64,000 bases of DNA from contig JAESUZ010003490.1 of the NCBI GenBank assembly GCA_017311185.1, positions 1,922,001 through 1,986,000 on the forward strand. Reading direction: 5' to 3'. This document shows positions 11,893 to 21,515 of this stretch, in pieces (within the stretch, counting starts at the first letter, position 1; each line of letters opens with the position of its first letter). The position numbers and the translations under genes were made by a program. The notes beneath the pieces are model-generated. The model did no database searches and was not told the DNA's origin. It saw nothing but the letters and a program-made list of their open reading frames with translations. This DNA comes from Proteles cristata cristata. Its lineage: Eukaryota > Chordata > Mammalia > Carnivora > Hyaenidae.

Positions 11893-12120
11893 TTTTTTTA
11901 TTTTTTTATTTTTTATTATTTTTTTATTTCTAGGAGAGAGAGAGAGACAGCGTGAGCAGGGGAGGGTCAGAGAGAGAGGGAGTCACAGACTGAAACAGGC
12001 TCCAGGCTCTGAGCTGGCAGTCAGCACAGAGCCCGACGTGGGGCTCGAACCCATGAATCGCGAGATCATGACCTAAACGAAAGTCGGACGCTTAACCGAC
12101 TAAGCCACCCAGGCGCCCCA
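11893..12120 (-). mobile_element. felid SINE, young-type copy
   Basis: Reverse-oriented copy with T-rich left end (tail), 'taggagagagagagagac', 'gctggcagtcagcacag' and head 'aagccacccaggcgcccc'. Perfect 16-bp duplications flank it (11877-11892 and 12121-12136). Confidence 0.95.
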
Positions 12121-12310
12121 CGTTAATTTCTGTTTAAATGCAATGAAGCAGTTGCTGTTGTCCCATCTTAATGATGAAGAAACTTGAGGCCTAGAGCTGG
12201 GGTGAGTGACTTGTCCAGGGTCACCTGCTATCACCTGGCAGGTTTCCCAAATCGAGGTCTCTCCCATATTTCTGTCACAGTCTGCGGCTATCACTTCCTC
12301 AGTTGTTAGC

Positions 12311-12770
12311 CTGTGTGATCCTACAGGCTAGACTGAGTCCTCTGGGGAGTGGCACCCAGGATTTCTGTGGTCTGGAGAAGGCCTTTGGAAAGAAATGTTA
12401 ATGCTCTTTAATAAGTTAAAATGGACTGCCTAGAGACTCTGTGAACAAGAGCAAGTCTGTAGATCATCTGTCCTACTGGATATAATCATCACAGGGAATT
12501 GTAGCTTCAGGTTTGGGGCTAAGGAACTTGAAAGTGCTTCTCTCTTTCCCATGGGCTGGAAGCTGTGTTCAGAGCCAGCCCTGCCTGTTACAGGGGGATC
12601 ATGCCCCCTGGTGCCAGTTTATCCTGAAATCGCTTTGGGCCTCTGACAGCTCACCTTCCCCCCTGCCAGCAGCGGCTTCCAGGATGGGCTTGCAGACTAG
12701 GGGGCTTCAAACCTATATTGGTCACTTGTCATAGGTGCCTATCATGGGGAAAAGTACATCATAGAGGCTG
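12311..12770. other. unique noncoding stretch
   Basis: No gene or repeat recognised. Confidence 0.4.
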
Positions 12771-12772
12771 GA

Positions 12773-12881
12773 TATGTATGTATGTATATACGTGTGCACA
12801 CATACACACACATGCGTATATACATATAGGGTGATCTCGTACATGTCGGTGTAGTGTGTGTGTGTGTGTGTGTGTGTGTGT
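12773..12881. repeat. TATG/TACA-rich tract and (GT)n microsatellite
   Basis: Alternating purine-pyrimidine-rich segments (12773-12830) are followed by a pure (GT)14 run at 12854-12881. Confidence 0.9.
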
Positions 12882-12884
12882 CTG

Positions 12885-13850
12885 GTGTTGCAAGGAAGGT
12901 GTATCCCATAAGCATCAGGAACTATTTGCACAAATAAAAGTGGATTTAGTCTCTGTGACTTGATCGTCCTTGAGGGGAATTCCTTCTCAGGAAGGCAGGT
13001 GTCGGCTCCAGATGGTCACGTGTCAGTTCCCTGCGCTCTGAGCAGCTCGGAAGGAGCAGTTGGGGAAGGGGAGGCTGGGCAGGCCCTGCCTGGGGAGGCC
13101 CGCTGGACGGCAGCCGGAGCGGAGGAGGGAGAAGTCACGACGCTGTGGCAGCAGGGTTCTTGGGGCCACAGTAAAGTGCTATTAGTAATCAACAGATGCA
13201 GGCCCAGCCTAGGCCTGTCATGAGACCCGGCTGGGCGGCTGGGCCGTGTCTCCACTGGCCTCAGCCTCTCCTCTGGCACATATGGTGACGAGGGTGGAGG
13301 GTGGGCTTCGGTGAGTGAATGCGCTGGCACACGTGTGTTGGTTCAGACCTGGCTGGCATGGAAGTGGGGTGGCAGCCCCTTCACGGTACCACTTTTGCCC
13401 TCCTTCCTGGTCCGGCAGGCCTGCCTGGACCTGCACCCTGCTTCTGTGCTGTGGGTCCCGGACGCTCGCTCATCATCACGAGGAGCTGCGGCGGGGGCGG
13501 CCCAGAGGCAGTTGTCGGTTGTTTGTTACCCTGGATGGAGCTGGAGCAACGGCCCTGCAAGCCACAGCCCGCGGCCCGAGAGCAGAGCTCAGCGGAGAGG
13601 CCAGGCCTCGCAGACCCTGCCCTCCTGGGTCCGTGGCCCAGTAAGGGAATTGTCTCCTTCCCCACCGCCCCCCCAGTCCCCCCAGGTGAGGGTTTGGGAC
13701 ACTCTGCTTCTTCATTAGGCTTCAGTGTATCCAGCAGTGTGATGGAGACTTTAATGAGTGCCCCACCTGCCTCTCTACCCCACCTGGATCCCGTGCACTT
13801 GAAGGCTGGGCTGGGAGAGGCCCAAAAGCCTTTGCGGCACTACCGCAGAG
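12885..13850. other. GC-rich unique stretch, multiple chance frames
   Basis: The part 13050-13640 is GC-rich with some CG dinucleotides. Three plus frames and two minus frames are open at once (13311-14008), the longest 229 codons. That frame's last third runs into a MIR, and no domain is visible, so I do not call a gene. A MIR begins at 13855. Confidence 0.5.
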
Positions 13851-13854
13851 AGGA

Positions 13855-14372
13855 GCCGTGGTGTCAAACGGAGTTGAGTTCAAAATCCCTTTTCTGCTCC
13901 TTAACCAGCTGGGGACCCTGGGTGAGTTGTGTGTTCTCTCCCAACTTCAGTTTTCTTATCGGTATAAAAGGAATAGCATCCAGGCAGAAGAAAAGAAAAA
14001 TAAAATGAGGGGCGCCTGGGTGGCTTAGTCGGTTAAGCGTCCGACTTTCGCTTAGGTCATGATCTCGCGGTTCTTGGGTTCAGTCCCTGCGTCGGGCTCT
14101 GTGCTGACTGCCAGCTCAGAGCCTGGAGCCTGTTTCAGTCTGTGACTCCCTCTCTCTCTGACCCTCCCCTGCTCACGCTGTCTGTCTCTCTCTCTCTCTA
14201 GAAATAAATAAAACATTAAAAAAATAAATAAATAAAATGAATCGCAAACTTTTTGAGTGGAGCGGCGCTACCTGCCTGTCAAGGCCGTGTGGATTCCATG
14301 AGTTTCTGTATGATGTGTGCCAGATTCCTGCAGGGCCCAGCACACAGTATATGCTCAGTAAGTGCTGTTGCA
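13855..14372 (+). repeat. MIR SINE split by a younger SINE
   Basis: Left part 13855-13990 ('gagttgagttcaaaatccc', 'gggtgagttgtgtgttctctcccaacttcagttttcttatc') and right part 14231-14372 ('ggcccagcacacagtatatgctcagtaagtgctgttg') are consecutive parts of one sense MIR, separated by the SINE at 14009-14230. Confidence 0.7.
14009..14230 (+). mobile_element. felid SINE, young-type copy
   Basis: Head 'ggggcgcctgggtggctta', A-box-like 'tggcttagtcgg', 'gactgccagctcagagcc', CT-rich body and 'aaataaataaaaca' tail. Flanks share 'aataaaatga', a short target-site duplication within A-rich sequence. Confidence 0.95.
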
Positions 14373-14375
14373 ACT

Positions 14376-16095
14376 GTGGCGGGTGTGGGGTGGTGGCGGT
14401 CTGCAGGAAGCCGGGCTTGCAGGCCCAGCCCGCTGGCGGCTGGTGCTCACCGAGACTGGGAGAGTGTTGGCCCTCGAGACCAGGGATGGAGTGCTTCTTT
14501 GCTAAGAGGCACATTTCCCTGGACTTTGAAATCCCATCTTGCAAAGGCAAAGAGAGAAGACAAATTATTGTTGTTCTGTATACAGTAAGAGACTCCCTGC
14601 TATTCTGGGAGGTTCCAGGAGGCCCCTTATAGGGACCTGCCTCCTGGAGATGGGTGGTATGATGGCCTCGGCTCAAGAGAGGCGGAGGAGAGCATTCAAG
14701 CCGTAGTAGTATCTTTGACACCTGCTTTCCCGCGTGACAGGCCACCACGCTCACGTGTGGAAGGGCAGTTGTTGAGTTCAGTGGGGAGCAGAGCGTATTG
14801 GTGGCAGCCGCGTCTCAGCCAGGCTGGGGAGCGCGCTGCCGGAGGGCCCTGACTTTGCTGTCTCGGAGTCACGGACAGCACCACATCTGTGAGAACCGAC
14901 CTCCATTCATTTATGGATTATCGGTGCCCAAAGGCCGCTTTGCCAGAGGAAAGTGAATTGAAGCCTATGGCAGGGCCCTGCCCTCTACATCCTCTACCCA
15001 CGTTCTTGTTTTCTACCCACATTCTTGTTTTCATCTCACCAAGTGGAGGCCACCTGCTCTGGTGGTGTCTGAGGGGCTCTGGGCGGGTGCACATCTCTGG
15101 AGTCAAGGCCACAGGCCCCCCCTGGGGCCCCGGGCTGGGAAGGGCTTCCTCAGGGAGGTGCTGGGGGAATGAAATGTCATGCTGAAGTTTCAAGGCCGGC
15201 CAGCCTCGTAACCTTCAAAAGAGCAAACCATGCAGTCTTCGCAGTATAAATCGACCCCAAATGGAGAGTGGCCCTTTCATATTTCAGGTTCTGTGTGAAA
15301 AGGGAAAACAAAAATTCAGTGAAGATGCTGGGGCTCTTCTTTACTGTTTGGAGGGCACAGTAACTTTTACCTCGATTCTCCTCTCTGCTCTTTGAACTTG
15401 AAGGGGTTTTGGTATTTTATATACGTATGAATTAATGGATCCTTCAGAGCGCTGGTTTCCAGGGCGCCATCTTTGTTCCAAAGAAGGGTTAAGATTTCCT
15501 ATCTGCAAAGTGGACATTCCTTTTGTGACGTGTCAGCGCTTCCTGCTCTAGGACTGCAGTGAAAAGATCAAGTGCGGTGGGTTTAGGAAAGTGCTCAGTC
15601 ATCTATCACACGTTTCAGATGTGTCCATCTGAGTTCCTTTGCTCTCCCCTCCCAGCATAACCCTGGGTGGGGGGCAGTTCAGATCACTCCCTGCCCCGCA
15701 TTCAGTTACCACTGCCTTGTGACAAAAGAATTACTTTCTCTTCCTGGTTTTAAATCAGGACCTTTTGTGTGTTTACTGCAAATGCGGTAAGTGCTAGTCA
15801 GTAGAAACCAGCTGCCCCGCGTGGCTGGGGTCAGCGTTTTGAACACCTGGAGGTTTGCATTTCAATATGGCGGCTTAAAAACCACACACAATAAAAACAA
15901 AACCCAGCTCAAAACAGTGATCATTCTTGGCTGCCTGCAGGGAAACAAGAGCTGGGGAGGCTGCAAAAGGCCGGGCAGGCAGGGGAGCCTGGGGGAGGTG
16001 AGGGGCGCTTTCCTGAGTCCAGTCCGGTTCACATCTGTGGGCACCTTCGTGTGCCCAGCGCAGGGTGAGGTCCCGGAGCTCCAGGGTTTCGGCCC
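14376..16095. other. unique noncoding stretch
   Basis: No gene or repeat recognised. It contains local ATACGTAT-like and CAATATGGCGG motifs (15863-15873), the latter resembling a YY1 site. Open frames at 14173-14754 (minus, 193 codons) partly cover the SINE and are not a gene. Confidence 0.45.
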
Positions 16096-16099
16096 TTGG

Positions 16100-16910
16100 G
16101 GAGCTCGCATATAGTGGGGAGTCTGAAGAGCTGGTGATTGCAGGAAGACTGTGCAGTTGTGCCTGGAGGCACAAATGGTGGCCTCAGGGATGGGCCTGCT
16201 GGGGCCAGTCAGGGCAGCCTTCCCGAAGGAGGCGGTGCCAGATTGGGTCTTGAAAGAAGGTGGATTAGTTTCCTAGGGCTGTTGAAACAAAGTACCACAC
16301 ACTGGGTGGTTTAAACAATGGAATGTTCTAGTTTCATAGTTCTGGAGGCCAGAAGTCTAAGGTTAAGGTGTGGTAGGTAGGGTTAGTTCCTCCTCAAGGC
16401 CTGGAGGGAAGGATCCGTTCTGGCGTCTCTCCTCGGCTTGTAGGTGGTAGTCTTCTCGCTGTATGTGTACACGTGGATGTGTGTCTGTGTCCAAATCTCT
16501 TCTTAGAAGAACACCAGCCCTCTTGATGAAGAACCACCCTGATTTGCCATTTTAACCAAATTTACCTCTTTAAGACTCTCTCTCCACCTCTAAAGAGTTA
16601 CATTTTGAGGTGCTAGGGGGTTAGGATTTCAGCCTACGCGGTTTGGGAATGGAGACAGTATTCAGCCTCTAACAGATGGTAGGAGTTTTCCAAGAGATGG
16701 AGTAGTCGTGGGAAGGGCTTTCCCACGAACAGGAGTAGCAGGTGCATAGCTACCCAGGAGAGAACTAGCAATGTGTGTTTTGGGAGCTGTGGGTATTGTG
16801 GGGTATGAATCGGGCAGCGGCAAGAGATGGAAAAGGGAAAATAGAGAGGTCAGGGCATGTGTGTCTTGAGCCAAAGAGTTTAGACTTTGATTCCAGAGCC
16901 CTGCAGCTCA
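16100..16910 (-). repeat. L2 LINE fragment interrupted by an MLT1 LTR
   Basis: Left part 16100-16260 has 'gtcagggcagccttcccgaaggaggcggtgccagattgggtcttgaa' and right part 16675-16910 has 'ggtcagggcatg...ttgagccaaagagtttagactttga'. These are consecutive blocks of reversed L2 ('gtcagggaaggcctctctgaggaggtgacatttgagcagag' ... 'gccatggtaaggactttggctttt'). The LTR at 16261-16674 sits between them. Confidence 0.7.
16261..16674 (+). repeat. MLT1-type LTR (ERVL-MaLR), solo
   Basis: Starts 'tggattagtttcctagggctg', continues 'agtaccacacactgggtggtttaaaca', 'tagttctggaggccagaagtc', 'gtgtccaaatctcttct', and ends 'ttaggatttc...attcagcctctaaca'. The flanking 5-mers gaagg (16256-16260) and gatgg (16675-16679) match at 4 of 5, as expected for an old LTR duplication. 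Confidence 0.8.
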
Positions 16911-17041
16911 GAGAGCAGTCTCTGAACAGGTAACAGCAGCCGGGAGTGTCTGGGAAGTAGCAGCATCCGAGGCCCTACCTTAGACCTGCTCAGTCAGCAT
17001 CTGGGTTTTTATAGGAGCCCCAAGAAGCTCACATTCTCAAG

Positions 17042-17212
17042 CAGTGGTTCCTGGCCTTGGTTGCCCGGAAGGTTTCCCTTCCAGGATTCTGATGTACTTG
17101 GTTTGGGGTGTGGCCTGGGCTTTGTTTTTCTGTTTTTGTTTCAGTTCTTGTCTTTGTTTTCTTTTTAAATTTCCCAAGTGATTCTAATTGCAGCCCGGAT
17201 TGAACTGCTATT
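17042..17212 (+). repeat. MER5A hAT-type DNA transposon fragment
   Basis: Begins 'cagtggttcctggccttggttgc', contains 'gattctgatgtacttggtttggggtgtggcctgggc', and ends 'agtgattctaattgcagcccggattgaact'. This is the MER5A order including both terminal inverted repeats. The preceding 16985-17040 ('acctgctcagtcagcatctggg...cattctcaag') looks like part of a second MER5-like copy. Confidence 0.75.
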
Positions 17213-19305
17213 TGGGGCTGTAGGGAGCCATGGTGGGGTGTGGGGTGGGGTAGAAGGCACAGAAACTGCTTCTGTCCTCTCCCTAAGAGCAGGAACTCCT
17301 AGGCTTTGAAGCCAAAAGGAGCCCTGTCCCACCCCAGTGACTGTCGTTTGCCTGGGGCAGGTCAGAAGAGTGAAGGACAAACCCCAGGCAGGCCCTGCTC
17401 TCACCTGCCTGTCTCGGGTGGGGGCAGGGGAGGGGCTGACTTGACCATGATCAGGGGATCTCAGGGACCCCGAGGGGGCAGCATCTGATGCCACTGCTGT
17501 CCACACCCCAGGGTCTTGGAGGTCGGGTGGAGGTGAGCGTCTAATGGGGGAGGTGGGACAGCTGTGTAGGGGCAGGAGAGGATTTCCCAACTGGGTTTTC
17601 TGGAAATCGTATTCTTATTTCCCATAGCACTGAAGGTTCTTGAAGGCTGAGCCCACTCCTCGGAAAGGATGCTTTTTATGGCTGTTGCATGTACCAGATA
17701 AGCTCTCTAAAGCCCACTGGTGATAAAGGTGATCTAGAGAAAACAAACAGGAGTGAAAAAGCAAACAGACCCAAACACCCAAACAGTGTTTATCCCAGTT
17801 TAGCGGTGAGACTTGGATTAGGCAGGTCACATGGCCCACAACTTTTCTTCAATCCTTAGGAGACTTCTTCCGTGGAAATCTTTTTCGGCAGCTTTGCAAT
17901 TTTGATTTTCAGTTAATTAGATTTGTGCTGTTTGGGAGACTTGGTTAATGCATTTCACCCCACGGAGCTAATTTGCCTCCGTCTAAATTAGGTCTTTGCC
18001 ACGGTGGAGGGTGTACACGGGGTGTGTGAATATAGACTCACACAGGGGTATGGAGAGGCCTCTAGACGGTAAACAGGAGAGGGCTTGGAAGTCGCCATGT
18101 GTCATCATCATCGTGATTACGGAGTTTCTGAGGGTCCACGAGTGGATGGAGGTGTTCTTCAGAGAAGGGCACCATGTGACTGCCCGGCGGCCTTGTCACG
18201 AGCCTCTTGAAATACAGCCCATGTCCTGCTGTATTGTCAACCCAAGGTTGCGGCATTAATGACAAGAGAAGTCTATGTGGAGAGGACAAAGTGGGAGATC
18301 ATGCAAGGGAGCCAGTTTACGATCCTTCAGCCCCCTGAAACTGAGGAGGGAGCCTTCCGAGCGAGATCTCTGCCCCTCTCTCCTTCACAAGCCCCGACAC
18401 TTGAGACCTGGGGTCGTTCCTCCTCTTGGCTTTGGTGAGGCGTATGCTTCTCTTCCTTTTCCATTTGCATTTGCCTCCCCCCCACCCCCCACCATCTTTG
18501 GATGGACACGAAGCCGGGGAGGGAGGTTTATCTGACTGTGTGGATATTTGAGAGGTGGCTGTAGTTTCAGAGTGACAGCGTGGGGTCTGGTTTTATGGAT
18601 TCATCACAAATTCTGTCCTTTGTTCCCTTTCTCCTGTGTCAGAGATTATAGACTGCTTGTTAGTGATATGACACCAGGCATCATAATTTAATAATTTACA
18701 TCCTGCTGATCTCCTCAAAAGGCTTTGAGGCAGCAAAAAAGAAAGGGGCAGCAAAAAAGAGAGGTAGATAGAATCAGGCTGTTTTGTCTCCACTGTTCAG
18801 AGGCGCGCCCTGAGGCCCTCTGTGTGGGTGGGCTGTGTTTTTAGAGTGCCTGTCACCAGTCGGGACTCGTGCCGGTCAGAGGTCATGGGTACCACGGGGG
18901 GGGGGGGTTAGATTCCTCTGCTTCCCTCTCCCCCCTCTGCCATGTCTGATGGATTGGAAGTGGCTTGTCTACCCAAGTGCTTCTGATCAGTGGAGGGAAT
19001 GTGCACTCAATTAGTCATGCCTGTCGAGGCCAGGGGGTGGGGCGGCAGCCAGGCTTGCTCTCCCTGCGTCACCAAATGAGACTGTGATGTGTGGCATTTT
19101 GAAAAGAGAAAGAGCCATAACCTCTGTCCTTGGGGGAAATTACAGTCCCATCAGGGAGGCAGAATATGTGCACAAAGAGGCCTTAATGCCTGAAGAATTT
19201 CAACCATCTCAATTAGCACTATTGGCATAATTTAGTAATAAGCGCCCTCTAACACCGGATCACATTTTGTAGTTTTGACACGGGGAGTGGATAGGACAGA
19301 CATGG
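17213..19305. other. unique noncoding stretch with homeodomain-core motifs
   Basis: No repeat recognised. Motifs: TTAATTAG at 17913-17920, TTAATGCATTT near 17945, CTAATTT near 17968, TAAATTA at 17984-17990, CAATTAG at 19008-19014 and CAATTAGCA at 19210-19218. A G-run lies at 18896-18907. No gene-like frame is seen. Confidence 0.45.
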
Positions 19306-19307
19306 AC

Positions 19308-19405
19308 TTAGATGGCAGACGAAGAAGTCAGGACTCTGAGATCGGCTCTTAGTTCCCGAGGCCACGCAGCCAGCAAACGCGGAGCCCAAGGCGCTCAACG
19401 CGGCT
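19308..19405 (-). repeat. possible MIR fragment
   Basis: 'cagacgaagaagtcaggactctgag...ttcccgaggccacgcagccagcaaacgcggagcc' resembles the reversed MIR phrase 'cagatgaggaaactgaggc...cacacagctagtaagtggcagagcc'. Confidence 0.45.
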
Positions 19406-19409
19406 GTGG

Positions 19410-20475
19410 AGGCTTGACCTCCATCATGCCTCTTGGGAAAGGCACCCTGAGGTAGCAGCTCGTAAAGCAGGATTGCAGGTGGGCAGTGAGGGGGACCCCG
19501 AAGGGGAGATAGGAGGTCCAGTGAGGGTGTTCACTGCTCGCGGGTGGGTATCACCTCTGGGTTTCTTCTCGCGGAGCCTTCCGTTCTGGACTCCACTGGT
19601 TTTATCTGCGTCTTCCTCATGACCCCGTGTTGTGGATGGCAGTCTGGGGGCTCTTGCCTTCCTTCGGAGGTCGCCCCTAGCTCAGGCCTCGGGGGGCTTC
19701 TCCGGTGTCATTTTCTTCCCGTGTTCTGTGAAGGCAGCCTCTTTGTCACAGAGGACCTGGAAAGGGCCAGTAACCTTGGGGGGTGGAGGGCAGTTGGGGT
19801 GCTGGCGTTGTTCTTGAGTAGCTCAAGCAGAAAGGATGTGGGACCTCCCGTCCGAAACCCGGGTGGGAAAACGGTGCCTGTGGGCGTCCTCGGTGGAAGA
19901 GACATCCAAGCACTGAAAGCTTGTCCCCGAATCCAGGTCTCAGAGAAAAGGGAGTGTCTGAGTTGCAAGGATCCCCTTTTGTGTTTTCTTGTGTTTGTTT
20001 TGCCTTTTAAGTGCAGAGAAGACGCCGCACAGCAGGATCGTCTGTGCTCCTTAGGATTCTGGGGCAGATTTGTTAGATGTAAATGTCCTATGTAGGTTAT
20101 AGAGCTGGTGGAGGAGAGACAGGGAGGTGGCCGGGGACACAGCTCTCTCAGCCCAGCTTCATGGGGTGCTTGCAGCTCCAGGGCCAGCCTTGAGGAAGGG
20201 CGGGACCAAGGCTGGGGGGGGGTTGGGGGGAGCCACGGGTGGGGGTGGTGTTATCCTGGCCTTGGCCCTCGCTGTGGGGTGTGTGGGCACTGACGGGGCT
20301 AGGGGGCTTGAGAGCTGCGGCCTTGCTCACACCATCTTGCAAGTTGGTGAGAGGGAGTAGCCGGTGATGACGCAGAGCAGCGCCTTCTGGCTGGGTGGCC
20401 GAGATCATCCTTTCAAGGTTGTGAAGGAGGTGTTGAGAAATATACAAAGCCTGGGCTGTCACTGGTGACTGGGGA
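19410..20475. other. unique noncoding stretch
   Basis: No repeat recognised. A 183-codon plus frame (19544-20095) shows no domain and overlaps an opposite-strand open frame; I treat it as chance. A G-rich run lies at 20213-20229. Confidence 0.45.
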
Positions 20476-20495
20476 CCCTTGTTAGAGTTTTTAAA

Positions 20496-20709
20496 AAATT
20501 ATGTTTATTTCTTTATTTTGAGAGAGAGAGCGAGCGAGCACGAGTTGGAGAGGGGCAGAGAGAGAGAGAGGAAGAGAGAATCCTAAGCAGGCTTCGCACT
20601 GTCCACACAGAGCCTGACATAGGGCTCGAGCTCTTGAACCATGAGATCGTGACCTGAACCAAGATCAGGAGTTGGACACTCAACCGACAGTGCCACCCAG
20701 GTGCCCCTT
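20496..20709 (-). mobile_element. felid/carnivoran SINE, older subfamily
   Basis: Reverse copy with 'caggagttggacactcaaccgac' and head 'gccacccaggtgcccc'. Flanking repeats 20479-20495 and 20710-20726 match at 16 of 17 positions. Confidence 0.92.
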
Positions 20710-20727
20710 TTGTTAGAATTTTTAAAT

Positions 20728-20860
20728 GGTTATCCTCTCACCCCAAACTGGAGAAACTGAGGCTGGAGGTGAAGTGCCTTTTTCAGGATCCCATGGGTGG
20801 TTCCGTGGCCTGGCCGGGACAGGAACTTGAGCACCTGGATTCCTGCGGGAAATACCACAC
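20728..20860 (-). repeat. MIR fragment
   Basis: 'aactggagaaactgaggctggaggtgaagtgcctttttcaggatccca' resembles reversed MIR ('cagatgaggaaactgaggcacagagaggttaagtaacttgcccaaggtca'). Confidence 0.6.
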
Positions 20861-21049
20861 TACTGCATTTCGAGAGGCATTTTGGCACCGAGTTAGGATG
20901 ACATTCCATGGGGCCCTAGATTCAACCAGATACATTCATCAACAGCTTGCTTTGTGACTGGTATCGGGCAGTGTTTTGGATGCATCTGCTCAATTCAGCC
21001 CTCAACAAAACCCGAGCTCTGTTGAGTAGGGGTCTTAAGGCCCATTTCT

Positions 21050-21458
21050 TTTTTTCTTTTTTTTAATTGGCTGGGGGGAGAGGGAGAGCACGCGTGCATG
21101 AGCTGGCAGGAGGGCAGAGAGAGAGAGAGAATCTTTTTTTAATGATTATTTAGTTTTGAGAGAGAGAGCACACACAAGCAGCGGAAGGGCAGAGAAAGAC
21201 AGACAAAGAATCCAGAGCAGGCTCCATGCTCTGAGCTGTCGGCACAGAGCCTGACGTGGGGCTTGAACTCACTAGCTGCGAGATCACAACCTGATCAACT
21301 GACTGAACCACCCAGCTGCCCTGGAGAGAGAGAATCTTAAGCACGCTCCACGCTTAGCTCAGAACCCAATGGAAGACTCGATCCTACGACCCTGGGATCA
21401 TAGCCTGGGCTGAAATCGAGAGTTGAATGCTCAGCAGACTGAGCCATCCAGGCACCTC
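21050..21458 (-). mobile_element. old SINE (outer copy), split by another SINE
   Basis: Left part 21050-21135 holds the tail and GA-rich body; right part 21324-21458 holds 'gatcatagcctgggctgaaa' and the head 'gagccatccaggcacc'. A younger SINE sits inside. Clearly more diverged than the inner copy. Confidence 0.8.
21136..21323 (-). mobile_element. SINE nested inside an older SINE
   Basis: Has its own T-rich tail, 'gagcaggctccatgctctgagctgtc' and a head ending 'aaccacccagctgccct'. Flanked by a perfect 15-bp duplication (21121-21135 and 21324-21338) made of the outer SINE's own GA-rich body. Confidence 0.9.
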
Positions 21459-21515
21459 TTACAGCCCCTCTTTTCAGCCCTGCTGATGGTCAGTGGCAGA
21501 GCTGGGTGGCTGCCC

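Larger units (their letters stand above)
11835..12310 (-). repeat. MIR SINE split by a younger SINE
   Basis: Left part 11835-11876 ('tctaagtgccaggct') and right part 12137-12310 ('gatgaagaaacttgaggcctag...tgacttgtccagggtcac') are the two halves of one reversed MIR. The felid SINE at 11893-12120 interrupts it, giving a relative insertion order. Confidence 0.7.
20938..21515 (-). repeat. possible MIR interrupted by nested SINEs
   Basis: 20938-21049 ('gactggtatcgggcagtgttttggatgcatctgctcaattcagccctcaacaaaac') resembles the reversed MIR 3' half. The phrase after the SINE block ('cagtggcagagctgg', near 21490) resembles the next part. The SINE pair 21050-21458 lies between. Confidence 0.5.

Noticed and set aside
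11849..12076. Recurring peptide RERGSHRLKQAPGSELAV in several frames across the window
   Set aside because: It is simply the translation of the minus-oriented felid SINE (seen at 11.9, 26.5, 27.9, 33.9 kb), not a protein family.
13319..14008. Longest open frame in the window (229 codons, plus strand)
   Set aside because: No domain; other frames on both strands are open across the same GC-rich DNA; its last part is MIR sequence reaching the SINE edge.
21121..21460. CRISPR-like or tandem array from repeated GA-rich units
   Set aside because: The repetition is a nested pair of SINEs and their target-site duplication; no regular spacer pattern, and the DNA is mammalian.
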